DNA from: Geomonas azotofigens
GTDB lineage: Bacteria > Desulfobacterota > Desulfuromonadia > Geobacterales > Geobacteraceae
Assembly (NCBI RefSeq): GCF_018919395.1
Contig: NZ_JAHLME010000007.1
Coordinates: forward strand, 62,001 to 126,000
Direction of reading: 5' to 3'
DNA length: 64,000 bases
Shown: positions 1 through 9,688 of the stretch, piece after piece
Layout: each line of letters begins with the position of its first letter
Numbering within the stretch: the stretch's first letter is position 1
Position numbers and translations under genes: made by a program
Notes under the pieces: model-generated
What the model was told of the DNA's origin: nothing
Databases searched by the model: none
Seen by the model: the letters and a program-made list of their open reading frames with translations, nothing else

Positions 1-52
1 CCCGGTGCCGCGGCTTCTATTTTGCCACGGCGGCGAAGGGGCATGAGCGGCT

Positions 53-82
53 GGGCAAATAATTATTTGCCCCTACAACCTG
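53..82. repeat. GGGC..GCCCCTAC palindromic repeat, copy 1
   Basis: A short inverted repeat in which GGGCAAAT faces ATTTGCCC, followed by CTACAACCTG. A second member at 15398-15428 has the same core and the same CTAC..ACCTG tail. It lies outside genes. It looks like a dispersed intergenic palindrome of unknown function. Confidence 0.6.
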
Positions 83-127
83 TCCCCTCACCCGCCCTTC
101 GGGCACCCTCTCCCTGAGGGCGAGGGA
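83..127. repeat. CCCTCTCCC/GAGGGCGAGGG intergenic palindrome
   Basis: A C-rich arm and a G-rich arm face each other (CACCCTCTCCCTGAGGGCGA). Related elements occur at 8881-8950, 24664-24700, 47436-47460, 51264-51299, 51340-51373 and 61023-61062, all outside genes. This is a dispersed intergenic hairpin family. Confidence 0.5.
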
Positions 128-158
128 AAAAGGGGGCAGGCGCCGGCAAAGGAAAAAA

Positions 159-187
159 GGGGACCGGCACTTTCGGAGCCAGTCCCC
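159..187 (-). terminator. GGGGACTGGC hairpin after queH, repeat family member 1
   Basis: Read on the minus strand, GGGGACTGGC pairs with GCCGGTCCCC and is followed by a run of T, the form of an intrinsic terminator. It starts 18 bases after the queH stop codon. A near copy lies just after the stop of the hda-like gene (41343-41372), so it is both a dispersed repeat and a likely terminator. Confidence 0.6.
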
Positions 188-205
188 CTGCACTTTCGCC
201 TCTGG

Positions 206-736
206 TTACTTCCTTACGTAGCGTTCCTTCTCGCTGTAGATGCAGCCGCAGTATTTCTGGCGGTACAGTCCCATCTCCTTGGAGAGGTTGATACCCTCCT
301 GCCAGCCGGTGCGGAAATCCTCGTAGTGGAATTCCACGCCGTAGCGCTCGCCAAGCTTATCACCGAATTCGCGGATCATCTGCTGGTTTTGATAGCGGCT
401 GTAGAGCAGGGTGGAGGTGTACCTCTTGAAGCCCATCTCCGCGGCGGTGCGCGCCGCTTCCTCCAGCCGGGAGCGGTAGCAGTAGGCGCAGCGCGCCTGG
501 GGCTCGCCGGCCACGTTGGTGAGGAACTCCTCCAGCAGGTATTCCTCCCGGTAGTGCACCTCCAACTCCACCAGCTTCGCGTAGGTCTTCAACGCCTCCA
601 TGCGCAGCTTGTACTCGGTGAACGGGTGGATGTTGTGGTTGAAGAAGAGCCCCGTGACATCGAGCCCGGCGGATCTCAGTTCCTTCACCGGGTAGATGGC
701 ACAGGGCGCGCAGCAGATGTGCAGCAGTATCTTCAT
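206..736 (-). CDS. queH: Epoxyqueuosine reductase QueH
   Basis: QueH carries out the last step of queuosine synthesis, reducing epoxyqueuosine to queuosine in the anticodon wobble position of tRNA. It is the non-orthologous alternative to the cobalamin enzyme QueG. The 176-residue protein opens with the ICCAPC cysteine motif near residues 8-13, has a CAYC pair mid-protein and a CGC motif near the C terminus, which fits the Fe-S and metal cysteine set of the family (former DUF208). Length is typical. The start lies 8 bases after the upstream cytochrome gene, so the two may be co-transcribed. Another queuosine gene, tgt, lies at 25060-26166. Confidence 0.9.
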   Translation of the reverse strand: MKILLHICCAPCAIYPVKELRSAGLDVTGLFFNHNIHPFTEYKLRMEALKTYAKLVELEVHYREEYLLEEFLTNVAGEPQARCAYCYRSRLEEAARTAAEMGFKRYTSTLLYSRYQNQQMIREFGDKLGERYGVEFHYEDFRTGWQEGINLSKEMGLYRQKYCGCIYSEKERYVRK

Positions 737-744
737 GCTTTCCC

Positions 745-2583
745 TTACGGGCGTCCCCCACCGGGGCCGCCCAACAGGTAGTTGATCGCGGCCTGTTTGA
801 CGGGGTCCAATAGCGCGGCGTATGGGGTGGTCGCAGGCTGCGCTGGAACGTAATACCCGCCCATGATGGGGTTGCTGAGGGAGACCTTCCCGGTGCTGCT
901 GTTCACAGCCAGGGTCGCGTTGTTGATGGCAGCTTCGACGTCGTCGTCGAGGACCCCGTTGTTCAGCCAGTCCATGGAGTCGTAGATGAGCCGCTTCACG
1001 TACTGGTGGTTGTGCGCGAAGGCGCCGGGATCGTTTTGCAACAGGCTCGAGTTGAAGAACGCCCCCATGGTATTGGCACCCCCACCGGGGAAGGCCGCGT
1101 TGTAGTCGGAGTTCTTGTTGGCCAAGGGGCGCACCTTCGAGCGCGACGGGTTGAGCGGGTTGACCGGCAGCGTCGAATCAGTCTTCAGCACGTTCAGCAT
1201 GGCGATCGCCGCCGCGTAGCCATCCTTCTCGGTCTGCAGGACAGTCGAAGTGAGCTGTACCGGGTCGCCGGTGTGGCAGTGGGCGCACGCCGTGCTGAGG
1301 ATGGCCGATATCTTGCCTGCGCCGTCCTTCGCCACCGGCTCGAAACCATGCGGCGTGGCCGTTTTCATGTGGCAGGTCACGCAGGGGCCGGCGTTGCCGG
1401 TTCCGCGCGTGTTGGCCACGCCGATGCTGCCGTGGAGGAACCTGGTCGGAACATAGTTCCTGCCGGGGAACTCGTAGCCACCGGTCTCGAAGATCAGCGT
1501 TGCGGCGGCGCGGTCGTGTGCTCCCGGCGCGGTGGTGTTGCTGAAGTCCATCCCGGCAGCCTGCGCGTCTTTGATCATGGTGCCTACGCCGCGGCCGGAA
1601 TGGCAGGGGATGCAGACGTTGGAGTCGTTGAGATTGGGATAGACGGTGACCTTGTCGTTGAGCTTCACCGTCGGGGAGCTGTTGGAGGACGAGAAGTTGT
1701 AGTAGCCGCGGTAAGCCGGTACCGTGCGGGTGGCCCAGTTGTAGGCACGGCCGGCGCCGTTGTCATGGCAGACGTCGCAGGCGGTGACTTCCTTGCTCTT
1801 GTCCGGCGAGGGGGCGTCCGCAGGCTGCGCGGCGCCGGCCGCTACCTTGACCGGGTAGTTCTGCACCACCGGATAGCCGGGGCCAGCGAAGGGTCTGATG
1901 TCGGTGAAACCGCTGGTCACGAACCTGATATAGCCGGTGGAGGTGTGGCAACGAACGCAGTAGTACTGGAAGGTCTTGTTGACCGGTTCGTAGCTGCCGC
2001 GGGTCTTGAATTCGTAGCGGGTTCTCGCGCCGGCGAGGACGTCGCCGTGACCGGACCCGGCCCACTCGGCGTTGGCCGCCATCGCCGTGGTCGGGTCGTG
2101 CGGGTTATGGCACTTGCGGCAGTTGCCGATGTAGTTGGAGCTCAGGTACGAGGCGCGGTAGGTGCTGTTGTTGATGCTCGCGGTCATGTTTCCGAAGTGC
2201 TGCGGCGCGAGCCTCACCTGGATGTCGTTGGGGTGCGTGAGCCCGTGGCACTTGTCGCACTTGCGGCTGGCGTCGGGATTCTGCGTCGCCACGCCGCTTC
2301 CTCCGCCGTGACATTTGGCACAGGATTCCGGGTGCCCGGGGTGGGGTTCGTGACAGTCGGCGCAGCCGGCACCGTTTTGGGTGTTGTGCGTGGAATTCAT
2401 CCACTCCTGGACGATCAAGGCGCCCGTTCCCGGGGAGACAGAGCCGGCGTGGCAGCTTGCATCCATGCACTTCTGGGACTGGGCTAGCTTTGATACCCCC
2501 GTCGCGTTGTTTGCGGAACCACCTCCACACCCCGCCACAAGCAGCGTGGTGAGAATGAGGAAAACAAGGCTTTTTAGCAGCAT
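745..2583 (-). CDS. Multihaem c-type cytochrome lipoprotein (9-10 haems)
   Basis: A 612-residue exported cytochrome. The N terminus is a lipoprotein signal peptide ending in VAGC, so membrane anchoring is expected. I count nine CXXCH haem motifs (CADCH, CAKCH, CDKCH, CRKCH, CVRCH, CDVCH, CIPCH, CVTCH, CAHCH) and one CX4CH (CMDASCH, near residue 39), giving nine or ten covalent haems. The last 170 or so residues carry no haem motif. A strong GGAGG ribosome site precedes the start. Proteins of this kind carry electrons across the periplasm or outer surface in metal-reducing Geobacter, but I cannot match it to a named Omc protein. It diverges from the haem-barrel operon starting at 2829. Confidence 0.88.
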   Translation of the reverse strand: MLLKSLVFLILTTLLVAGCGGGSANNATGVSKLAQSQKCMDASCHAGSVSPGTGALIVQEWMNSTHNTQNGAGCADCHEPHPGHPESCAKCHGGGSGVATQNPDASRKCDKCHGLTHPNDIQVRLAPQHFGNMTASINNSTYRASYLSSNYIGNCRKCHNPHDPTTAMAANAEWAGSGHGDVLAGARTRYEFKTRGSYEPVNKTFQYYCVRCHTSTGYIRFVTSGFTDIRPFAGPGYPVVQNYPVKVAAGAAQPADAPSPDKSKEVTACDVCHDNGAGRAYNWATRTVPAYRGYYNFSSSNSSPTVKLNDKVTVYPNLNDSNVCIPCHSGRGVGTMIKDAQAAGMDFSNTTAPGAHDRAAATLIFETGGYEFPGRNYVPTRFLHGSIGVANTRGTGNAGPCVTCHMKTATPHGFEPVAKDGAGKISAILSTACAHCHTGDPVQLTSTVLQTEKDGYAAAIAMLNVLKTDSTLPVNPLNPSRSKVRPLANKNSDYNAAFPGGGANTMGAFFNSSLLQNDPGAFAHNHQYVKRLIYDSMDWLNNGVLDDDVEAAINNATLAVNSSTGKVSLSNPIMGGYYVPAQPATTPYAALLDPVKQAAINYLLGGPGGGRP

Positions 2584-2828
2584 AGGACGTCCTCCCTGAG
2601 ATTTGAGACGCTACCTTATAGCATTTTCTCCAGCAAAAAAGTAGAGAAAAATGAGTGTTAGCTCACAGCAGCCTGAACTCACTTTTTGTTAAGTTGACTT
2701 CACTTCTGCAATATTGTATTAAACAGCAGTCCACTTGCGTCAAATGCGCATTTGGAGAGGGATTGTACCGCTCTATTGGTATTAATGTAATTTAATTTAA
2801 ACGCTGGTTGCAGTGTAGGAGACCAACT

Positions 2829-4133
2829 ATGTTTCTGAAAAAGCATACTGTAGCGGTCATGTTCCTTCTCGGCATCTCCTGTGCCCCCCTGTTGGCCCCG
2901 GGCACGGCAAACGCCATCCCGGCTTTCAGTCGGCAGCACAAGACCGAATGTTCCACCTGTCACACCATCTACCCCGAGCTCAACGAGTTCGGCGATGCTT
3001 TCCTGAAAAACGGCTACGTTTACCCCCACAAGAAAGAGGGGGCAAAAGCGGCGGCTAAAGCCACCGAGCCGGGCAACGAGTGGTCCGCCATCTCGGGCTT
3101 GCCCCAGCAGATACCGCTCTCGCTTACCGCGAGCGCCGACCTCGCCTATGACGAAGATGCCGCGGACGGCAACAAGGTCGATCTTTCCGCCAGGTCGATC
3201 ACGCTGCAGGCCGGCGGTTCCTTCCGCGACCTGTTCGGGTTCTTCGCCACCTACAACCTCTACTCCCAGGGGATGCAGCGCGCCTCCTCGCTCTCCAATC
3301 CCGCCAACAACACCAACGTTCCCCCGGGCAACGACCCCGACCTGGACGAGCTGTTCCTGGTCTGGCGTCAGGCCCTGGGCTCCCCGGTCAACATGAAGGT
3401 GGGGCGCTTCGAGCCGAAGCTTTCGCTGTGGAAGAAGAGTAACCGCATCCTGCCGGTCCCTTCCTATGCGTCGACCACCTACCGTGTCGGTCTCTCCCCA
3501 TTCAGCAGCGATGCCACCGAGGACGGCGTGGAACTGAACGCCCTGCTGGGTAACCGCATCTTCGTCGCCGGCGGGGTCGTGGACCGCAACGGCCAGGATC
3601 GGGAAGACGGCTACGGGCACATCTCCTTGAAGATCGGCGGCACCGACCTGAAGGGACAGGAGCCCGAAGTCGACCTGGAGAAGGACAGCCTGTGGGACTA
3701 CCTGAGCGTCACCCTCGGGTCCTTTGGCTACTGGGGGCAAAACGGCGAGTTCAACGCCAACGGCGTCGCGCAGAACCTGAACAGCTTCAGAAGGATCGGC
3801 GCCGAGGCGGACATCCTTTACCAGCGGCTGCACTTAAAGGGAAGCGGCAGCTTCGGTCGTGATTCCAATCCTGAGTTCGCAGTTGTGAAGTCGGTCATCA
3901 ACAGCAAGGTCTACACCCTCGAGGGCGAGTACTACCTGGGCGCGCCGGTGAACCTCGTCCCGATCTTCCGCTACGAGTACCTGAACGCAGGCGACGGCAC
4001 CATCAAGCGCCTGACCCCGGCCATCGCCTACACGCCGCTGCAGAACGTGCGCATGTCGATCGAATACACACACAGCATCGCCCCGGAAGGAACCGGCAAC
4101 ATCGCCTTTGCTTCCATCGCCTTCAGCATGTAG
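2829..4133 (+). CDS. Outer-membrane beta-barrel protein with N-terminal haem motif
   Basis: A 434-residue exported protein. A signal peptide ends around residue 29 (TANA), followed by the conserved IPAFSR segment and one CSTCH haem site (C41, C44, H45) within a plug-like stretch rich in Phe, Gly and Tyr. The remainder has alternating aromatic and polar segments, ends in F-S-M, and looks like a barrel; there are no hydrophobic helices. Proteins with this haem-plus-barrel form are known in many bacteria with poorly defined roles, possibly electron transfer through the outer membrane. The ATG at 2829 was chosen because AGGAGA sits just upstream; the frame is also open to 2808. First gene of an operon with 4201-4560 and 4566-6770. 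Confidence 0.75.
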   Translation: MFLKKHTVAVMFLLGISCAPLLAPGTANAIPAFSRQHKTECSTCHTIYPELNEFGDAFLKNGYVYPHKKEGAKAAAKATEPGNEWSAISGLPQQIPLSLTASADLAYDEDAADGNKVDLSARSITLQAGGSFRDLFGFFATYNLYSQGMQRASSLSNPANNTNVPPGNDPDLDELFLVWRQALGSPVNMKVGRFEPKLSLWKKSNRILPVPSYASTTYRVGLSPFSSDATEDGVELNALLGNRIFVAGGVVDRNGQDREDGYGHISLKIGGTDLKGQEPEVDLEKDSLWDYLSVTLGSFGYWGQNGEFNANGVAQNLNSFRRIGAEADILYQRLHLKGSGSFGRDSNPEFAVVKSVINSKVYTLEGEYYLGAPVNLVPIFRYEYLNAGDGTIKRLTPAIAYTPLQNVRMSIEYTHSIAPEGTGNIAFASIAFSM

Positions 4134-4200
4134 CTGACGGGCGGGAATGCCCAAACGGCGGCGGCAGCCGTCGACAAAAATTTGGAGGATTCATCGCATT

Positions 4201-4560
4201 ATGAAAAAGCTCCTCGTTACCATGCTCCTTGTTGCAGCAACCGCTACCGTCGCCCACGCCGGGCTCAAAGTCGTCGGCAAGGGCGACGCCATGCGCCTCG
4301 ACCCCTCCGGCTTCCCGCCGGCCATGAAGGCCAACTACGAGATCGTCAGGGTCAAGTGCGTGAAGTGCCACACCCTGGAGCGCACCATCGTCGCCATCCA
4401 GACCGGTGTCGCCCCCATCTCCGGGCAGCCCTTCGACCGTAACGCCACCAAGGCCTACGGGATCAAGATGCTCAGGAAGCCGGACTCCAACATGACCAAG
4501 GCCGAAGTGAAGGCCTCCGTGGAACTGATGAACTACCTCCTCTCTGAAGCGGAGAAGTAA
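4201..4560 (+). CDS. Small periplasmic monohaem cytochrome c
   Basis: A 119-residue protein with a cleavable signal peptide (cleavage near AHA, residues 18-20) and one CVKCH haem site (C53, C56, H57). Several Met residues in the C-terminal half could be the distal ligand. TTTGGAGG upstream of 4201 sets the start; the open frame extends to 4147 without a ribosome site. It lies between the haem-barrel gene and a chemoreceptor, and its stop is only 5 bases before the chemoreceptor start, so all three are probably one transcript. A periplasmic electron shuttle or a redox partner of the receptor is an inference from context. Confidence 0.82.
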   Translation: MKKLLVTMLLVAATATVAHAGLKVVGKGDAMRLDPSGFPPAMKANYEIVRVKCVKCHTLERTIVAIQTGVAPISGQPFDRNATKAYGIKMLRKPDSNMTKAEVKASVELMNYLLSEAEK

Positions 4561-4565
4561 TCATA

Positions 4566-6770
4566 ATGAAAGACCTGACCTTGCGTACCCGCCTGATCGG
4601 GTCCTTCCTGATCATGGCCCTCCTGGTCGCCTTCACCGGCGGTTTCGGCGCTCTCAACATCAAGAGGGTCGGCGGCCAGATCCAGAACATCCTCGAGCAG
4701 CTCTCCAAGCAGCAGAAGCTGGTGCTCCTCATGGGGGTGACCCAGAAGTACTGCCACGTGAGCCTGATGCAGGCCGCCCTGGTCCACAACGACCCGGAGA
4801 AGCTCCAGGAGTACATCGACGACTACCAGATGAAGCGGGATACGCTCTTGAGCCAGGCCCAGATCATCCTGGAAGGGAACAAGAAGCTGGGGGTGCTCCC
4901 GGCGACCAAGGGGAGCGTCGTCGAAAAGCGCACCCGGCAGTTCCTGGTGAGCTGGGCCGAGTTCGAGAAGGTGGCCGACGAGCTGATCGCGCGCAAGCAG
5001 ACGCTCATGAAAGGGGTGCCTGCCGGCGTGATGAGCCAGGCGGCCAAGGACGCGCTGGCCGACCCGCGGCTGAACCAGCTCGCCAACGAGGAGATCGGCA
5101 CGGCCAACGACAAGGCCAAGGAGGATCTCGACGACATCCTGGTCGAGGTCGGCAACCGGATGACCGCGGCCAACAAACAGGTCAGCGACATCCAGCAGTC
5201 CGCGGGGATCACCTTCGCGGCGGTGATCCTGGTCGCGGTTGCGTTGGCCATTTTGCTCGGCCTTCTCATTACCCGCAACATCGTTTCCCGTCTCTCCGTG
5301 ATGGCCGAGGCGGTCAACAGCGGCTCCGAGGGTGACCTGACCGCCCGGGTGGAGATGTCCACCCACGACGAGATCGGCAAGCTCGGCAGCGACTTCAACG
5401 AGATGGTCGGCAAGCTCTCCGGGATGATCGGCAAGGTCTCCCGCTCCTCCAACGAGCTGGCGGGCATCTCCGACACCATGGCCAAGGCCTCCCACTCGGT
5501 GGTCGGCTCCGCCAAGACCCAGGCCGAGAGTGTCTCCAAGACTTCAGCGGCCATCGTGCAGATCAACACCTCGGTGAAGGGGGTGGCCCAGGGGGTCGAC
5601 TCCCTCTCCGTCTCCGCCTCGGAAAGCTCCTCCTCCATCCTGGAGATGGCCTCGAGCGTCGAGGAGGTGGTGCAGAACATGGAGAACCTTGCCCTGTCGG
5701 TGAACGAGGTGAGCTCCTCCATCGTCGAGATGGGCGCCTCCATCAAGCAGGTCGGCAACGGCGTGGTGAGCCTCATGGAGGTCTCCACCGCCACCGCATC
5801 GTCGGTCATGGAGATGGACAGCTCCATCAAGCAGGTGGAAAGAAACGCCAACGAAACCGCAGCCATCTCCAAGGCGGTGCGTGTCGACGCCGAGACCGGG
5901 CGCGAGGCGGTCGACGCCGTCATCAACGGCATGCAGGAGATCAAGCGCGCCTCCCTGATCACCAGCGAGGTCATCGCGACCCTCTCCGAACGCGCCGCCG
6001 ACATCGGCGATATCCTCTCGGTCATCGACGAGGTGGCCGAGCAGACCAACCTGCTGGCGTTGAACGCCGCCATCATCGCGGCCCAGGCCGGCGAGCACGG
6101 CAAGGGCTTCGCCGTGGTGGCCGACGAGATCAAGGAGCTCTCCGAGCGCACCTCCAGCTCCACCCGCGAGATCTCCCTGGTGATCCGCGGCGTTCAGGAG
6201 GAGACCCGGCGCGCCGTCGACGCCATCGACCAGGCCGAGCGCTCCATCGCCGACGGCGAGCTGTTGTCGCAGAAGTCGGGCGAGGCGCTCACCAAGATCG
6301 TGGTCGGCGTCACCGAGGCGACCGCCCAGGTGAGCGAGATCGCGCGCACCACGGTTGAGCAGGCCAAGGGAAGCCAGATGATCCGCGAGGCGATGGAGCA
6401 GGTCTCCGAGATGGTGGCCCAGATCGCCAAGGCGACCCGGGAGCAGGGGCAGGGGAGCGAGCTGATCATGGGTGCGGTCGAGAACATGAAGAGTCTGACC
6501 TCCCAGGTGCTCTCCTCCACCCGCGAGCAGAACAAGGTGGGGAACCTGATCGCCCAGTCCACCGAGAGCATCACCGAGATGATCCGCCACATCAAGCGCG
6601 CCTGCGACGAGCAGACCCGCGGCTCCGAGCAGATCGTCATGTCGGTGGAGGACATCCAGCAGGCCACCGACGCCAACCTCGAGGCGACCCGGGTCATGGA
6701 CGAGGCGGTCTACAAGCTCTTCCGCCAGACCGAGATGCTGAAGCAGGAGATGGCCGCGTTCAAGATCTAG
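4566..6770 (+). CDS. Methyl-accepting chemotaxis protein
   Basis: A 734-residue transmembrane chemoreceptor. TM1 is at about residues 8-30, a mostly helical periplasmic domain at 31-215, TM2 at about 216-237, then HAMP and a long coiled-coil signalling domain. The hairpin tip reads [19 protein letters not shown], where the usual form is [10 protein letters not shown]; the I/Q variant is in my recollection seen in some deltaproteobacterial receptors. The periplasmic domain has no CXXCH, unlike haem-containing Geobacter receptors, but it has one Cys-His pair (KYCHV). It is the last gene of the cytochrome operon, which suggests sensing of redox state or an electron acceptor. A terminator follows at 6808-6836. 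Confidence 0.92.
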   Translation: MKDLTLRTRLIGSFLIMALLVAFTGGFGALNIKRVGGQIQNILEQLSKQQKLVLLMGVTQKYCHVSLMQAALVHNDPEKLQEYIDDYQMKRDTLLSQAQIILEGNKKLGVLPATKGSVVEKRTRQFLVSWAEFEKVADELIARKQTLMKGVPAGVMSQAAKDALADPRLNQLANEEIGTANDKAKEDLDDILVEVGNRMTAANKQVSDIQQSAGITFAAVILVAVALAILLGLLITRNIVSRLSVMAEAVNSGSEGDLTARVEMSTHDEIGKLGSDFNEMVGKLSGMIGKVSRSSNELAGISDTMAKASHSVVGSAKTQAESVSKTSAAIVQINTSVKGVAQGVDSLSVSASESSSSILEMASSVEEVVQNMENLALSVNEVSSSIVEMGASIKQVGNGVVSLMEVSTATASSVMEMDSSIKQVERNANETAAISKAVRVDAETGREAVDAVINGMQEIKRASLITSEVIATLSERAADIGDILSVIDEVAEQTNLLALNAAIIAAQAGEHGKGFAVVADEIKELSERTSSSTREISLVIRGVQEETRRAVDAIDQAERSIADGELLSQKSGEALTKIVVGVTEATAQVSEIARTTVEQAKGSQMIREAMEQVSEMVAQIAKATREQGQGSELIMGAVENMKSLTSQVLSSTREQNKVGNLIAQSTESITEMIRHIKRACDEQTRGSEQIVMSVEDIQQATDANLEATRVMDEAVYKLFRQTEMLKQEMAAFKI

Positions 6771-6807
6771 AACGCCCACCAGCCAAGTTTTTGCGGTACC
6801 GATCAAA

Positions 6808-6836
6808 TCCCCCTCTCCCCGAGGGGGACTTTTTTT
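6808..6836 (+). terminator. Intrinsic terminator after chemoreceptor gene
   Basis: TCCCCCTC pairs with GAGGGGGA across a 5-base loop and is followed by seven T. It closes the cytochrome/chemoreceptor operon and separates it from trpA. Confidence 0.8.
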
Positions 6837-6918
6837 GTTATAAGGGTAGGCCCGCCAAGGCGCGTGATGTCTGGCTGAGCCTCCCCCTTCGCAAAGGGGG
6901 GGACGTAATAGCGACCTT

Positions 6919-6946
6919 CAACGTAGAACGTAGAACGTCGAACGTC
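6919..6946. repeat. GTAGAAC 7-base tandem repeat, single arm
   Basis: Three to four 7-base units of the form GTAGAAC/GTCGAAC lie about 25 bases before the trpA start. The same unit forms paired inverted arms at 14398-14533 and 18133-18243. Only one arm is seen here. Confidence 0.6.
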
Positions 6947-6970
6947 TTTTGCTTTTTAAAAGGAGTGACC

Positions 6971-7771
6971 ATGAGCAGGATTGCCGATAGATTCGCAACA
7001 TTGAAAGCGCGCGGGGAAAAGGCGCTGGTGACCTTCGTGACCGCCGGCGACCCGGACCTCTCCTGCACCGAGCGGGTCGTGCTGGAACTGGAGAAGGCGG
7101 GCGCCGACCTGATCGAGCTGGGGGTTCCCTTCTCCGATCCCATGGCCGACGGGCCGACCATCCAGCTCTCCTCCGACCGCGCTCTCGCGGCGGGTACCAC
7201 GCTGCCGGGGATCCTGGAAATGGTGGCGCGGCTGAGGAGCCGGACCCAGATTCCCATCGTCCTCATGGGATACTTCAACCCGATCTTCGCCTACGGCGCG
7301 GAGCGCTTCGCCTGCGACGCCGCCAAGGCGGGCGTGGACGCCTTGCTGGTGGTCGATCTTCCCCCGGAGGAGGCCGCGGAACTCAAGGAGCACACCGACG
7401 GCTGCGGGCTGGACCTGATCTTCCTGCTCACCCCCACCTCCGACGCATCCCGCGTCGCTTCGGTTGCCCGCCAGGGCTCCGGATTCATCTACTACGTCTC
7501 CGTCACCGGTGTCACCGGCGCCAGGACCGCGGTCGCCGATACCCTGGCCGACCGCGTCACCGAGGTGCGCGGCGCCCTGGACCTTCCGCTTGTGGTCGGT
7601 TTTGGCATCTCCACCCCGGAACAGGCCGGCCAGGTCGCCCGGGTGGCCGACGGCGTGGTGGTGGGGAGCGCCCTGGTGAAGTATTTCGAGAAATACCAGG
7701 GGGAGGAACTGCTGCGTGAGCTCTCCTCCTTCGTCTCCGCTTTAAAACAAGGGGTGCTGCAGGGGACGTAG
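6971..7771 (+). CDS. trpA: Tryptophan synthase alpha chain
   Basis: TrpA cleaves indole-3-glycerol phosphate to indole and glyceraldehyde 3-phosphate; indole is channelled to TrpB. The 266-residue TIM-barrel protein shows the family signature [16 protein letters not shown], which holds both catalytic acids, and the phosphate-binding GFGIS segment. The start at 6971 follows AGGAG; the frame is open upstream to 6791 through repeat DNA that is clearly not coding. It precedes accD and folC as in the common trpBA-accD-folC order, but trpB is not next to it; the trpB of this window lies 29 kb away at 36499. Confidence 0.96.
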   Translation: MSRIADRFATLKARGEKALVTFVTAGDPDLSCTERVVLELEKAGADLIELGVPFSDPMADGPTIQLSSDRALAAGTTLPGILEMVARLRSRTQIPIVLMGYFNPIFAYGAERFACDAAKAGVDALLVVDLPPEEAAELKEHTDGCGLDLIFLLTPTSDASRVASVARQGSGFIYYVSVTGVTGARTAVADTLADRVTEVRGALDLPLVVGFGISTPEQAGQVARVADGVVVGSALVKYFEKYQGEELLRELSSFVSALKQGVLQGT

Positions 7772-7823
7772 AAATAATCGGTATTTCTTTCAACGGGTTA
7801 GTGGCGTTGTCATACCGTTTTGT

Positions 7824-7852
7824 TTGACATGGCAGGTTCGATCTGCTAAGAA
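7824..7852 (+). promoter_or_regulatory. Sigma-70-type promoter for accD
   Basis: TTGACA at 7824-7829 and TAAGAA at 7847-7852, 17 bases apart, about 60 bases before the accD start. It would allow accD to be transcribed independently of trpA. Confidence 0.55.
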
Positions 7853-7912
7853 TCAGCGCTGATTTCAGGTCTTAATAAAACAACTTGGGGCATTTCCCAA
7901 AAGAGGGCACAT

Positions 7913-8761
7913 ATGGCTTGGTTCAAAAGGGATAATCCGCCGATGGCGAAGGCTGGGGAGCACAAGGTAAAGGTTCCGGAAGGCCTTTGGACGAAGTGCG
8001 TCAGCTGCAACGAGACCATCTATACGAAGGACATCGAGAGCAACCTGAACGTCTGTCCGAAGTGCGGCCATCACTACCGCATCTCCACCAAGAAGAGGAT
8101 CGAACTCCTCATCGACGAGGGGACCTTCACCGAGTTCGATGCCGGCATGGTCTCGGTCGACTTCCTCGAGTTCAAGGACAGCAAGAGCTACCAGGATCGC
8201 ATCGACCAGGCCGTGGCCAAGGGCGGCAGCAAGGACGCCATCGTCTGCGGTTCCGGCAAGATCGAGGGGACGCCGGTGCAGATCTGTGTGTTCGACTTCG
8301 CCTTCATGGGTGGGTCCATGGGGAGCGTGGTGGGCGAGAAGATCACCCGCGGCATCGAGCGTGCCCTTGCAGACGGCACCCCGTGCATCATCGTCTCCGC
8401 CTCCGGCGGCGCCAGGATGCAGGAGAGCATCCTGTCCCTGATGCAGATGGCCAAGACCTCGGCGGCGCTGGCCAAACTGCGCGAAGCCGGTCTCCCCTTC
8501 GTCTCCATCCTGACCGACCCGACCACCGGCGGCGTCACCGCGAGTTTCGCCATGCTGGGCGACATCAACATGGCCGAGCCCAAGGCGCTGATCGGCTTCG
8601 CCGGTCCCCGTGTCATCGAGCAGACCATCCGCCAGAAGCTGCCGCAGGGCTTCCAGCGTTCCGAGTACCTCCTCGACCACGGCATGGTGGACGTCATCGT
8701 GGAGCGCGCCAAGATGAAGTCGCAGCTCTCCAGCATCCTCAAGATGCTGTACAGGAACTAA
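7913..8761 (+). CDS. accD: Acetyl-CoA carboxylase carboxyltransferase subunit beta
   Basis: AccD forms the carboxyltransferase of acetyl-CoA carboxylase with AccA, transferring CO2 from biotin to acetyl-CoA to make malonyl-CoA for fatty acid synthesis. The 282-residue protein has the N-terminal four-cysteine zinc ribbon (C29, C32, C48, C51) and the crotonase-fold core with GGARMQES and the [10 protein letters not shown] segment. Length is normal. It has its own likely promoter at 7824-7852 and a terminator at 8809-8855. Confidence 0.97.
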   Translation: MAWFKRDNPPMAKAGEHKVKVPEGLWTKCVSCNETIYTKDIESNLNVCPKCGHHYRISTKKRIELLIDEGTFTEFDAGMVSVDFLEFKDSKSYQDRIDQAVAKGGSKDAIVCGSGKIEGTPVQICVFDFAFMGGSMGSVVGEKITRGIERALADGTPCIIVSASGGARMQESILSLMQMAKTSAALAKLREAGLPFVSILTDPTTGGVTASFAMLGDINMAEPKALIGFAGPRVIEQTIRQKLPQGFQRSEYLLDHGMVDVIVERAKMKSQLSSILKMLYRN

Positions 8762-8808
8762 CGCAGGTCGGGGGCGAGGTAAGCAAACCCGGCCAGCGGT
8801 AACAAACA

Positions 8809-8855
8809 AGGGTTAAGGCAGCGGAGGGTTCTCTTCCAAACCTTGACCCTTTTTT
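8809..8855 (+). terminator. Intrinsic terminator after accD
   Basis: AGGGTTAAGG pairs with CCTTGACCCT (ten pairs, one G-U) and is followed by five or six T. Confidence 0.65.
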
Positions 8856-8880
8856 AATTGATCGGCGAAGGACCGGCCAC

Positions 8881-8950
8881 TCCCCTCTCCCTCTGGGAGA
8901 GGGTGCCCACACCCTCCCTCACCCTAGCCCTCTCCCAAAGGGAGAGGGGA
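8881..8950. repeat. CCCTCTCCC/GGGAGAGGG double palindrome
   Basis: Two successive copies of the CCCTCTCCC..GGGAGAGGG hairpin lie between accD and the LysE-type gene. They belong to the same intergenic family as 83-127 and 24664-24700. Confidence 0.6.
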
Positions 8951-9000
8951 TATGAACGGCAAGCTTCATTCAAACCTTATTAACCCGACGTGAGGTTCAC

Positions 9001-9627
9001 ATGGTTTCCCTCTCCCAACTGGCCCTTTTCGCTCTCGCCTCCACCGTGCTCATCTTCACCCCGGGCCCCGACATCATCTACGTGATGACCCGCGGCGTGG
9101 CGCAGGGGAGAAAGGCCGCGCTGGCGGCGGCGGCCGGGTTCGCCCTGGGCAACTTCGCGCACACCTTCTTCGCCGTCGTCGGTCTCTCCGCCCTGATCAC
9201 CTCCTCGGCCACCGCGTTCGCCTGCGTCAGGTACGCCGGGGCCGCCTATCTCGTGTACATCGGCTACATGATGATCAAAAGCCGCACCTCGCTGGTGCCG
9301 GAGGGCGCCGCGGGGGAACTCGAGACCCGGGTCATCTTCCGGCAGAGCATCCTGGCCAACATCATGAACCCCAAGGTGGCGCTCTTCTTCCTCGCGTTCT
9401 TCCCGCAGTTCGTTGATCGCGCCCGGGGCGGGGTCCCCGTGCAGATGTTCATCCTCGGGAGCACCTTCGTCGTGCTCACCATGCTCGGCTTCGGCGTGGT
9501 CGCACTTTTGTCCGGCGAAATCGGGCGCTGGCTGAACCGCTGCGCCGGCGCCGGCAACCGGATCGGCCAGACCGCGGGGTGCATCCTGATCGGCCTGGGA
9601 CTGCGCCTGGCTTGGCCGGAACGGTAG
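9001..9627 (+). CDS. LysE/RhtB-family amino-acid exporter
   Basis: A 208-residue inner-membrane protein with about six hydrophobic helices and the N-terminal FTPGPDIIYVMTRG signature of the LysE/RhtB translocator family, plus NPKVALFFLAFFPQF near residue 120. Such proteins export amino acids or related small metabolites; the substrate cannot be told from sequence. The GTGAGGTTCAC stretch before the ATG contains a usable GAGG ribosome site. It lies between accD and folC, which are often neighbours, so it may be an insertion in that order. Confidence 0.88.
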   Translation: MVSLSQLALFALASTVLIFTPGPDIIYVMTRGVAQGRKAALAAAAGFALGNFAHTFFAVVGLSALITSSATAFACVRYAGAAYLVYIGYMMIKSRTSLVPEGAAGELETRVIFRQSILANIMNPKVALFFLAFFPQFVDRARGGVPVQMFILGSTFVVLTMLGFGVVALLSGEIGRWLNRCAGAGNRIGQTAGCILIGLGLRLAWPER

Positions 9628-9688
9628 CGTCAGGTTCCGGGATTAATATGGACTTTTTCACCTTCTTTACCTATAATCCCCGCCTGTC

